A stretch of DNA of 64,000 nt, from the NCBI GenBank assembly GCA_963847945.1, contig CAWKBX010000001.1, forward strand, positions 496,001-560,000, in the 5' to 3' direction. The notes under the pieces are model-generated. The model was not told where the DNA came from. It saw only the letters and a program-made list of their open reading frames with translations, and did not search any database. The translations under genes and the position numbers were made by a program. The stretch's first letter is position 1, and each line of letters begins with the position of its first letter. Of the stretch, positions 19,050-28,063 are shown piece after piece. The DNA is from JANMJD01 sp963847945. GTDB lineage: Bacteria > Actinomycetota > Acidimicrobiia > Acidimicrobiales > Ilumatobacteraceae.

Positions 19050-19945
19050 GTGACCAGCAGACTGGCGGGCATGTCTCCCGACCTTGAATTGGCCTTGCGG
19101 CTGGCCGACGCGGCCGACGCGATCTCGTCGCCGTCGTTCCGTTCAACGACGCTGCAGATCGACACAAAGCTGGACGGCTCGATCGTCACGCAGGTCGACA
19201 AGGCCGTCGAGACCGAGATGCACCGGATCGTGCACGCCGAGCATCCGACCGACAGCTTCCTCGGCGAGGAAATCGGGCCGTCGGGGAGCGGGCCGCGCCG
19301 GTGGATATTCGACGGCATCGACGGCACCCACAACTACCGGCCGGGCATCCGGCGTGGGCGACGATGATCGCCCTCGAAGTCGACGGCGAGATCACCGTTG
19401 GGATGATTTCGAGTCCGTTCGGCGGGTTCCGCTGGTACGCCGAGCGCGGCTACGGCTCCTGGCGGATCACCACCACCCCCGCAGTCGATGCGGTCACCAG
19501 CTTCCGCGGCCTCGAGCCACAACGCGTACGCTGCACCACGACCGCCACCCACGAGGGCTCGACCACGGTGTGCGTGCCGCCCGCTGGATTCATGCTCGGC
19601 TGGCGCTCACCGTTGGCCCGCAGCCTCGCCAGCGGCAATCCGTCGCAGTCCCGCACCTACGCCTACTACGGCGCAGGCGTCGCCGATGGCGACTTCGACG
19701 CGACGATCATCCTCAACGGCGGGCCATGGGATTTCGCCGCCAGCACCGTCATCGTCGAGGAAGCCGGCGGCTATTACTGCGACCTGTGGGGCGGGCGACG
19801 GCTCGACACGACGGCGATGATCTTCACAAATGGCCTGCTCACCGACGAGATTCTGACGATCGCCGCGCAGCATCGCCCTGTGGAACCCGATGTTGCCGAG
19901 CGTGACCCTGATTGGCGTCCGCCGGCCCGTCGATTGCTGCGGTGA
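19050..19945 (+). CDS. Inositol monophosphatase/histidinol-phosphatase-like protein, frameshifted
   Basis: A second inositol-monophosphatase-fold protein. The first part (from GTG 19050 or ATG 19071) has VTQVDKAVE, FLGEEIG and FDGIDGTHNY, which is the metal motif. The rest, in another frame, starts AGHPAWATMIALEVDGEI and includes GGPWDFAASTVIVEEAGG, the C-terminal metal-binding motif. The break is at about 19340, where a single base seems to be missing after the codon for the tyrosine of DGTHNY. Apart from that the family length (about 290 aa) is normal. It converges with the malate synthase gene, leaving 126 bases in which no clear gene is seen. Confidence 0.75.
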
Positions 19946-20071
19946 CGCCGGTCATGAAGTGCGGACGCTCGATGGCCATCGTGCCGAGGGTGCGTGAGTT
20001 CGCCCCGATCGAGATCGCCCCGTGGGGCCTTGCCGTGCGGGCCTGATCGAGGGTGATGCTCATGACAGTGC

Positions 20072-22299
20072 TCATGACAGTGCTCCTGATTGCTCGTGGT
20101 GGCTCACGGCCTTGCGTTCCAGTCGGCGGGCATGGAGGATCGGTTCGGTATAACCCGACGGTTGTTCGACCCCCGACAGCACCAAGTCGCATGCCGCCCT
20201 GAAGGCCGACGCCGTCGAAGGCAGGGTGCCATCGGGACGTACTGCCAGATCGTCGGCGTTCTGCCGGTCGACGACGGCGGCCATCCGCCGCATCGTCTCG
20301 GTCACCTGCTCGCGCGTGACAACGCCGTGCAGCAGCCAGTTGGCGATGTGTTGCGACGAGATCCGGCAGGTCGCCCGATCCTCCATCAACCCGACGTCGT
20401 GGATGTCGGGCACCTTCGAGCAGCCAACCCCCTGGTCGACCCAGCGAACGACGTAGCCGAGGATGCCCTGCGCGTTGTTGTCGAGTTCGGCTTGGATCTC
20501 GGCCGGCGCTCCACTCGGTGTCGACCGCGAGCGGGATGCGCAGCAGGTCATCGATCGTCGCCCGCGTGGCCATCGGCCGCGAGTTGAGCGGCGAGTTCCG
20601 CCTGGCGGCCCGGCACATCGACCCGGTGATAGTGCGTGGCGTGCAGCGTGGCCGCGGTCGGCGACGGCACCCAGGCACAGTTCGCGCCGGCCCGCGGATG
20701 GCCGATCTTCTGGTCGAGCATGTCGGCCATCAGGTCGGGTGCGGCCCACATCCCCTTGCCGATCTGCGCCCGGCCCGGCAGGCCGCAGGCGATGCCGATG
20801 TCGACGTTCCAGTCCTCGTAGGCCTGAATCCACCGCTGCGCCTTCATCTCGCTCTTGCGGACCATCGGACCGGCGAGCATCGAGGTGTGGATCTCGTCGC
20901 CGGTGCGGTCGAGGAAGCCGGTGTTGATGAACGCCACCCGGCTGCGCGCGGCCCGGATGCACTCGGCAAGGTTCACGTGTCGTGCGTCGCTCCTCGTCCA
21001 TGATCCCGATCTTGACCGTGTTCGCCGGCAGCCCGAGCGACCTGCTCGACTCGGCTGAACAAGTCGCTGGTCGAACGCGACCTCGTCGGGACCGTGCATC
21101 TTCGGTTTGACCACATAGATGGAGCCGTGCGGCGAGTTCGGCCCGACTCCTCCGACTGGGGTCCGACCGACCAGGCCCGGGATGGCGCAGAGCACCGTCA
21201 TCATCGCGTCGAGCAGGCCTTCGGGAATCGGCTGGCCGTCGCCGTCGAGCACCGCCGGAGTGGTCATCAGATGGCCGACGTTGCGGACGAGCATCAACGC
21301 CCGCCCACGGCGTGTCACCACGGAGCCGTCGGGAGCGGTGAACGACCGATCGGCGGCCAGGCGGCGGGTGAATGTCGACCGGCCTTCGTCACCTCCTCGG
21401 TCAGCGTGCCGGCCATCAGGCCGAGCCAGTTCCGGTAGCCGAGCGTCTTGTCCTGCTGTCGACCGCCGCGACCGAGTCCTCGAAATCCATGATCGACGGT
21501 CACGCGCCGACTCAAGCACCACGTCGCAGACCCCTGCCGGGTCGGTGGCCCCGATGGCATGGCCACGATCGATGACGATCTCGATGCCCAGCCCGTGATG
21601 TTCCAACAACACCGAAGTCGGAGCGGACAGCGTCACCGCGAGTAGCCGACGAACAAGCCGAGGGTCGGCCAGACCGACCGGGCCATCGCGGGGTCCCGAC
21701 CACCAGGCCGCCGCCGAGCACCGTATAGCCGAGTCGCGTCGCGATGCGAGGCCCCATCGAGCGGCGCGACGTCATCGAGGAAGTTGCGGGCCCAGGCGAT
21801 CACCCGCGCGCCGCGCGTCGGATCGTACGGACCGCCTACGGGCGCGTCACCGAAGCGCGTCCGTGCCGTAGAGCGCGTCGTACAGCGAACCCCAGCGGGC
21901 GTTGGCCGCGTTGATCGCGTACCGGGCGTTCATCACCGGCACGACCAGTTGTGGGCCTGCAACCAGGGCAATCTCGTCGTCGACCGACGAGGTGTCGATC
22001 GTGAACGAGTCGCCCGTGGGGACCAGATAGCCGATCTCGGTCAGGAACAAGCGGTATTCCGTCGGGTTGATCGGGGCACCCGACCGCTCCCGATGCCAGC
22101 GGTCGATCGCCGCCTGCAGCTCGGCTCGCCGGGCCAACAACTCGGCGTTGCGGGGCCCGAAATCGGCGACGAGCGCCGAGAGACCGGCCCAGAACGCACC
22201 GGCATCGACACCGGTCAACGCGAGCGCTTCGGACTCAACCAGGTCAGCCAGTTCCGCCCCAACGCTCAAATCGGCTCGGGCTACATACGACGGCGTCAT
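20072..22299 (-). pseudogene. glcB: Malate synthase G, about ten frameshifts as read
   Basis: Malate synthase G condenses glyoxylate with acetyl-CoA to malate in the glyoxylate shunt. Pieces of the whole enzyme can be followed in order on the minus strand. The N-terminus starts at ATG 22299 and includes NPTEYRLFLTEIGYLVPTG. Further pieces are DKTLGYRNWLGLM, NVGHLMTTPAVLDGDG, SPHGSIYVVKPKMHGPDEVAF, NLAECIRAARSRVAFINTGF, GKGMWAAPDLMADM, SKVPDIHDVGLMEDRATCRIS and the C-terminal EPILHARRLERKA. The reading frame changes near 21.86, 21.73, 21.70, 21.66, 21.50, 21.47, 21.38, 21.06, 20.99, 20.55 and 20.51 kb. The start overlaps the upstream esterase stop by ATGA. Residues stay family-like across the breaks, favouring sequencing error over old decay. 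Confidence 0.85.
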
Positions 22300-23218
22300 C
22301 GGGCGAGTTGCCGGGCGACCCAATCCTCAATGTCGCGCTGGTATTGGCGGGCCAGCGGCGTGCCAACGAACAGGCCGACTCCGTGGGGTGCACCGGGATA
22401 CACATGCAACTCGGTCGGCACCCCGGCCTGGTTGAGCCGGGTGGCGTACTCGACATCTTCGTCACGGAAGCCGTCGACGGCGCCGACCGCGATGTACGCC
22501 GGAGGCAGGCCCGACAGGTCGGTGGCGCGTGAGGCGGCGGCGTAGATCGGAATGTCGTCGGTGCCGTAGAGGTCGCCGAGATACGACTTCCAGCCGAAGG
22601 TGTTCGAGTGGCGGTTCCAGATGGCCAGATCGTCAAGTTGGCTCGACGGGGTCACCTGGCGATCATCGATCATCGGACACTCGATCAGCTGGAACGACAG
22701 CGGAATCTCACCCCGGTCACGGACCAACAGGGCCAACCCTGCCGCCAGGCCCCCACCGGCGCTGACCCCGGCAATGCCGATGCGGCTCGGGTCGACACCC
22801 AACTCCTCGTGGTTGGCGTAGACCCACGCCAGACCCTGGTAGCAGTCGTCCAGCGGCCCCGGGTACGGCGTTTCGGGGGCCAGCCGATACTCGACCGAGA
22901 CACCGACACAGCTGAATCTCCGACACCATGAGTCGAACCGAGCATCGTCCATGGCGTAGCTGCCGATCACATAGCCGCCACCGTGCATCGAGTAAATGCA
23001 CGGCAGCGATCCCTCGACGCCGACCGGGCGGTGCACTCGGATGACCACATCGGGGTCGCCGGGCACCGTGTAGTCGCGCCGCTCGACGGCGTCCGAGAGT
23101 TCGGCGGAGCCCCCAGCTCAGCCGACCGCACCACCGGCAGCGATTCGTGATCGACCGTCCCCAGCGGGATCAGCGCGGCCATGGCCGCAATCTCAGGGTC
23201 AACTTCAAGCCTGGCCAT
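22296..23218 (-). CDS. Alpha/beta hydrolase (HSL-type esterase), frameshifted near N-terminus
   Basis: An esterase/lipase of the hormone-sensitive-lipase group. The oxyanion motif HGGGYVIGS, the nucleophile in GVSAGGGL, the aspartate in GAVDGFRDED and the histidine in PGAPHGV form a full active site. The N-terminal 35-40 residues (from ATG 23218, preceded by GGGAG) are in another frame and join at about 23105, probably by one missing base. The stop codon overlaps the malate synthase start (ATGA), so the two are a coupled pair. The Rieske oxygenase gene runs divergently from 23421. Confidence 0.8.
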
Positions 23219-23420
23219 CTCGGCAACTCCCATTCTCTCGGCACCCCCTCGGGCCGCTCCCCTCATCCTGTCAGAGCGAGATCGGGCACACTGAGTCGGT
23301 GTCCGCTTCGATGATCTCGCGCCCCGACGCCCCCGCCGACGATGCCCCCGCCGACTTCGCAGGCTGGTAGTGGCCGGCGCCCGCCAGTCGCGGTCCGCGA
23401 CCTCAGTAATATCGCCGGCC

Positions 23421-24540
23421 ATGGAACTCGGCTTCGACGAGGTGCAACTACGGGCGGCGACCGCACCGATCAACGAGGCATCGGCGATGCCCGCGGGGTT
23501 CTACACGTCACCGGAGTTCTTCGACCTTGAGGTGCAGCACATCCTGCGTCGGCGGTGGATCTTCACCTGTCGAACCGAGATGTTGGCCAATCCGGGCGAC
23601 TTTCGCTCGTTCGACACCGTCGGCGGACCGGTGATCATTGTCCGCAGCGACGATGGCGAACTGCGGGCGTTCGCCAACTTCTGCCGCCATCGCGGCTCGA
23701 TCCTGGTCGATGGCGAGGGATCGACCCGCCGATTCACCTGCCCGTATCACGGCTGGAGCTACGCCACCGACGGCGCGTTGGTTGGCTGCTCCGACATGCA
23801 ACAGGCCGTCGGATTCGACCGCTCCGACCACCGCCTGATGCCCGTACGACTCGAGGCGTGGAACGGGTTCGTGTTCATCAACTTCGACGACTCGGCGGCT
23901 CCGTTGCTGACCGAGTTGGGCGACCTACCCGCGCCTGGCCTCCCACCAGCTCGATCGGATGCGCTGTACCTGGCGGATCACGCTGGTCAACGAATGCAAC
24001 TGGAAGTTGATCCTCGAAAATGCGATGGAGACGTATCACACGGGTGTGTTGCACCGAGCCACGGTCGGTCGCCAGGAGTCGCGCACCCTCGACACCGTCG
24101 GGTCGTGGCGATGCATCCAGGTGATCTCGGGCCGCAGCATCGCCACCCTGCCGGGAACTCCCCCACCTTTCCCGACGATCGAGGGGCTCGATGACGACGC
24201 TCGGATGGGCACATATTTCACGGTGTTGCATCCCGCCTGCCAGTTCGCCGTCGCCCAGGACTGCATGTGGTGGCTCAACGTCACCCCGCTCGCCCACAAC
24301 CGCTCGCTCCTCGAGGTCGGTGGGTGCTTCCCCGACGACGTCGTCAACTCACCGGGGTTCGCCGACAAGGCTGCGCCCTACTACGACCGTTGGGAACAGG
24401 TCGCTCGAGAAGACGTCGGCATCCTCGAGCGCCAGCAACGGGCCCTTGGCTCGATTAAATATGTGCCCGGTCGGTTGTCGTGGCGCGATGACGAGGTGCA
24501 GGCCCTCGGCCGTTGGGTGCTCGACCAGCTGCCCTTGTAG
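23421..24540 (+). CDS. Rieske non-haem iron oxygenase large subunit, frameshifted
   Basis: The oxygenase component of a ring-hydroxylating or demethylating Rieske system. The Rieske iron-sulfur ligands are CRHRGS and CPYHGW. The catalytic iron site is in ENAMETYHTGVLHRATVG, with a D at the far end of the fold not assigned. The first part runs from ATG 23421 and the second begins at about 23940 in another frame. The break is at GCGCCTGG where GCGCTGG is expected (one extra C), giving continuous ALASHQLDRM. Electron-transfer partners (ferredoxin, reductase) are not in the window. Substrate unknown. Confidence 0.85.
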
Positions 24541-24555
24541 GGCTGGCCAGGGCGG

Positions 24556-26171
24556 TTACCAGACCAGCGCCTGGCCGTCGGCCCGCGACTCCGAGCCGGC
24601 GACGAGTGCATCACCGATCCGCCAGATGATCTGACCCCGCCCAAATGCCGCCGGCTCGACGAACCACCTTGACGTCATGCCCTCGGTTGCGCAGCCCGTC
24701 GATGATCGCCACGGGCGTGCGGTCCTCGATCCACACCGTGCGGCCGTGCTCCCAACGCCAGCGAGGCGCGTCGAGCACCGCTTGGGGATGCAAATGCTGG
24801 TCGACGGTGCGCATGACCACCTGCATATGGCCCTGCGGCTGCATGAAGCCGCCCATCACTCCGAACGGCCCGATTGGCTCGCCACCGCGTGTCAAAAAGC
24901 CCGGGATGATCGTGTGATATGGCCGTTTACCAGGGCGCGATGACGTTGGGATGATCGGCGTCGAGCGAGAAGTTCGCTCCCCGGTTCTGCAAGGCGATAC
25001 CGGTGCCGGGCACCACGATCCCCGACCCGAAACCCATGTAGTTGCTCTGGATAAAGCTGACCATCTGCCCGTGATTGTCGGCCGCGCACAGGTACACCGT
25101 GCCGCCGCGGGGCGGGTTGCCGGGGGTTGGAATCGACGCTTCGTCGCTGATCAGCGCTCGCCGATGCGCGGCATACCCCTTGTCGAGCAGGCCCCGAATG
25201 GGGACCTCGACGTGCTCCGGGTCGGCGACGTAGGCGGCGGCGTCGGAGTACGCCAGCTTCATCGACTCGATCTGACGGTGCCACGACTCCACATCGTCGT
25301 GCGCCTCGGCGGTCGACCTCGAAGCCCTCGACAATGTTCAGGGCCGCGAGTGCACTGATGCCGTGTCCATTCGGGGGGATCTCCCACACGTCGAACCCGC
25401 GGTAGTCGGTGCCGATCGGCTCGACCCACTGGGGCCGGTGATTGGCCAGGTCGTCGCCTCGCAAGAGTCCCCCGGTCTCCCGTGAAATCGGTCCATCGCA
25501 TCGGCGATCTCGCCCTCGTAGAACGCCCGACCCCGGCTGGCCGCGATTGCGCTCAACGTGGCCGCATGATCGGACAGACGAGCGACGTCGCCTGTTTTGG
25601 GAGCCGATCCGTTCGGCGCGAACGTCGGACACCAGCCGGCAAACTCCGGCCCGACGGCCTCCGTGGCGTACTGGACCGCGGCCTGGCTCCAGAACTTCGC
25701 CACCACCGGGCTCACCGCGAAACCGTGCTCGGCAAACTCGATCGCCGGCTCGAACAATTGCTCAAACGGCAACCGGCCGAACCGCTCGTGCATCTCAGCC
25801 CACGCGGAGACCGCTCCCGGCACCGTGACCGCCCACCATCCGAGATCAGGCACCCGCTCATGGCCCGCGGCGCGGTAGGCCGCCAGCGTCGCCAGCGTCG
25901 GTGCTCGCCCGGACGCGTTCAGCCCATGCAGCTTCCCATCGGCCCACACCAGGGCGAATGCGTCGCTACCGATCCCGTTCATCGTCGGCTCGACGACCGT
26001 CAGCGCAATGGCCGTGGCGATCGCCGCGTCGACCGCATTGCCACCCGCCCGCAGCATCGCCATGCCCGCTTGCGCAGCCAATGGTTGCGAAGTCGCGACC
26101 GCGCCGCGACTGCCGAACATCGACTGGCGGCTCAGAGGTGACGGCGACGACAGATAGTCCGAGAAATGCAC
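24556..26171 (-). pseudogene. ggt: Gamma-glutamyltransferase-family protein, about four frameshifts as read
   Basis: An Ntn-hydrolase of the gamma-glutamyltransferase/acylase family, which cleaves itself to expose a threonine nucleophile. The N-terminal subunit (from ATG 26171) contains ATSQPLAAQAGMAML, GGNAVDAAIATA and ALTVVEPTMNGIGSD. The small subunit begins around GGTVYLCAADNHGQMVSF, where the threonine is the expected nucleophile, and continues with SNYMGFGSGIVVPGTGIAL and IGPFGVMGGFMQPQGH. Frame changes occur near 25.47, 25.32, 24.93 and 24.65 kb, and the reading ends at TAA (24556). There is no obvious signal peptide, unlike secreted GGT enzymes. Substrate not known. Confidence 0.8.
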
Positions 26172-26237
26172 CCGAGGAGTCTTGCCGAAACCTCCGCGAC
26201 TGACGAGGGTCCACTCACGGGACTTCGGATTCGAGGG

Positions 26238-26310
26238 TGGGGCGGGTGGGTATCGAACCCACGACCGAGGGATTATGAGTCCCCTGCTCTAACCACTGAG
26301 CTACCGCCCC
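26238..26310 (-). tRNA. tRNA-Met (anticodon CAT)
   Basis: Read on the minus strand the 73 bases fold as a complete cloverleaf: acceptor GGGGCGG pairs with CCGCCCC, the D-stem is GCTC/GAGC, the anticodon stem is GGGGA/TCCCT with loop CTCATAA, and the T-loop is TTCGATA. The anticodon CAT is at 26277-26275. The loop context ACTCATAAT suits elongator methionine; a lysidine-modified isoleucine tRNA cannot be excluded. CCA is not encoded in full. Confidence 0.93.
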
Positions 26311-26330
26311 GTCGCCTGTGACCGTATACG

Positions 26331-26355
26331 CAAACGGGACCCCGAGGGGTCCCGT
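26331..26355 (-). terminator. Terminator-like hairpin between two tRNA genes
   Basis: A perfect 10-base-pair stem, ACGGGACCCC against GGGGTCCCGT, with a minimal loop. Read on the minus strand it lies 9 bases after tRNA-Asn and is followed by only a short T run (TTT). Position suggests termination or processing of the tRNA-Asn transcript before tRNA-Met, but the weak T run makes it uncertain. Confidence 0.5.
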
Positions 26356-26363
26356 CCACTTTG

Positions 26364-26436
26364 CTCCGAGAGCAGGGCTCGAACCTGCGACATGCTGATT
26401 AACAGTCAGCCGCTCTGCCAGCTGAGCTATCTCGGA
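26364..26436 (-). tRNA. tRNA-Asn (anticodon GTT)
   Basis: Minus-strand 73-base cloverleaf with acceptor TCCGAGA/TCTCGGA, D-stem GCTC/GAGC, anticodon stem GCTGA/TCAGC, loop CTGTTAA, T-loop TTCGAGC and discriminator G. The anticodon GTT (26403-26401) reads asparagine codons. It precedes tRNA-Met on the same strand and lies downstream of rpoD with 358 bases between them. Confidence 0.95.
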
Positions 26437-26794
26437 AAGGCGAAGACGATGATAGCGCGGCCCTCGAACATCGGACATGCCGTTTCCGAGATTCTCCCGA
26501 GCCGGCGGCGTCGGAACCGCCGTGACCAGCTCACATCACGGTCACGGTCTCGACCCCCGAGTAGATCGTCGGCTGCACGCCCGGCCGCTCCCCGTTCGTC
26601 ATCGCCACGTCGAGCCGCCTCGTGGTCGGGTTCAGCGACGCCGAAGCGGTGCGAGCCACCGACGGCAAAGCCCCGATTCCGAAGACGGCGGACACCGGCG
26701 TCACACCCAGCAGTCGAGAAGGCATACCGGCGATTACGCTGCATCTCACCCAGTGTAGGGTTTCGCCACTCAACGCAATTTATGCAGCGGTGCT
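26437..26794. other. Gap with one possible small protein on the minus strand
   Basis: Between tRNA-Asn and the rpoD stop there is no recognised gene. On the minus strand a reading from ATG 26725 to TGA 26531 (64 residues, ending PTIYSGVETVTVM) shows a coding-like G/C third-position bias and could be a small secreted or structural protein. It resembles nothing I know. No clear rpoD terminator hairpin was seen. Confidence 0.25.
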
Positions 26795-28063
26795 TCATTC
26801 ATCGTCGAGGAACTCTTTCAACTTCTGGCTCCGCTGTGGATGACGAAGTTTTGCCAGCGTCTTGGCTTCAATCTGGCGAATTCGCTCCCGCGTGACCCCG
26901 AATTCACGGCCGACCTCTTCAAGAGTCTTCGCCTGCCCGTCGACCAGGCCATATCGCATCTTGACGACTTCCTGTTCCCGATCCGACAACTCCGACAGCG
27001 CTTCTTCCACGGCCCGCACCAGCATCCGCCGTGTCGCCGCGTCGGCAGGGGCCTCGGCGGTCGCATCGGCGATGACGTCGGCGAGGTTGGAGTCGTCTTC
27101 CTCGCCGATAGGCGAATCGAGCGACAACGGATCCTGCGAAATCCGCAGAATCTCCCGGACCCGTTCGACATCGAGACCCGACTGAACGGCAAGCTCCTCG
27201 AGCGTCGGTTCCCGCTCCAACTCCTGGTGCATCTGACGCTGAATTCGCAAGACGCGGTTCATCGATTCGACCATGTGCACCGGAATACGGATGGTGCGCG
27301 CCTGATCGGCAATGGCACGGGTGATCGCTTGGCGAATCCACCATGTCGCATAGGTCGAGAACTTGAAGCCCTTCGTGTAGTCGAACTTGTCGACCGCTCG
27401 CATCAGACCGAGGTTGCCCTCTTGGATGAGGTCGAGGAACTGCATTCCCCGGCCGGCATACCGCTTGGCGATGGAGACGACGAGACGAAGGTTGGCCTGA
27501 ATCAGATCGGATTTTGCACGCTGACCAGCCTGAACCTGGCGAATGAGCCGCCGTCTCTCGGCCGTGTCGCCCACCACATCGGGGGCATCAACCATTTGCG
27601 CGGCAACGTGGCCCTGCTCGATCGCTTGTGCCAACCGTCGCTCATCGTCACCGTTCAACAGCCCGACGCGACCGATCTCCTTGAGATACATCCGCACCGT
27701 GTCGGAGGTCGACCCGCCCTCGTGACGCTCGGCCATCCGCTCGGCGCGCCGGTGGCGACGACGGGCAACCACTCCGGCGGCACTCTCGTCGTCTTCGGTG
27801 GACGCCACGGGACGCGGCGTCCCATTGGTCGGGGTGGGGTCTTCGTGCACCTCTTCGACCGTGTCGTCGATGATGATGCCCCGGTCGGAGAATGTCTGGC
27901 GGACCGCGACCAACACATCACCGGTGAGCACCACGTTCCGCAGCACGTGGGTGATCGCCTCGGCATGGATGAGCCCCGCCGCGTCTCCGCGAGCGACGAG
28001 TCTGCTCCATTCGCCGGGATCGACCCCGACGAACGGCGACTCGATCATGGGCTCAATGGTCAA
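26795..28063 (-). CDS. rpoD: Principal RNA polymerase sigma factor (sigma-70, RpoD)
   Basis: The housekeeping sigma factor, 422 residues. A region 1.1-like N-terminus is followed by an acidic linker (EEVHEDPTPTNG) and a basic RRHRRAERMAERH stretch. Then come region 1.2 (TVRMYLKEIGRVGLL), region 2 with NLRLVVSIAKRYAGRGM and the -10-reading TYATWWIRQAITRAI, region 3 and region 4 ending with the helix-turn-helix EEVGREFGVTRERIRQIEAK. All segments are in one frame. Its ATG overlaps the primase stop by ATGA, so dnaG and rpoD are translated together, as in the macromolecular synthesis operons of many bacteria. Confidence 0.97.
   Translation of the reverse strand: MTIEPMIESPFVGVDPGEWSRLVARGDAAGLIHAEAITHVLRNVVLTGDVLVAVRQTFSDRGIIIDDTVEEVHEDPTPTNGTPRPVASTEDDESAAGVVARRRHRRAERMAERHEGGSTSDTVRMYLKEIGRVGLLNGDDERRLAQAIEQGHVAAQMVDAPDVVGDTAERRRLIRQVQAGQRAKSDLIQANLRLVVSIAKRYAGRGMQFLDLIQEGNLGLMRAVDKFDYTKGFKFSTYATWWIRQAITRAIADQARTIRIPVHMVESMNRVLRIQRQMHQELEREPTLEELAVQSGLDVERVREILRISQDPLSLDSPIGEEDDSNLADVIADATAEAPADAATRRMLVRAVEEALSELSDREQEVVKMRYGLVDGQAKTLEEVGREFGVTRERIRQIEAKTLAKLRHPQRSQKLKEFLDDE

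Noticed and set aside
19839..20060. Minus-strand reading between malate synthase and the second inositol phosphatase (MSITLDQARTARPHGAIS)
   Set aside because: It runs into the inositol-phosphatase coding sequence on the other strand and shows no known domain; not supported as a gene.
26215..26478. Protein-like reading across the two tRNA genes
   Set aside because: It is a translation of tRNA-Met and tRNA-Asn sequence; the cloverleaves explain it.
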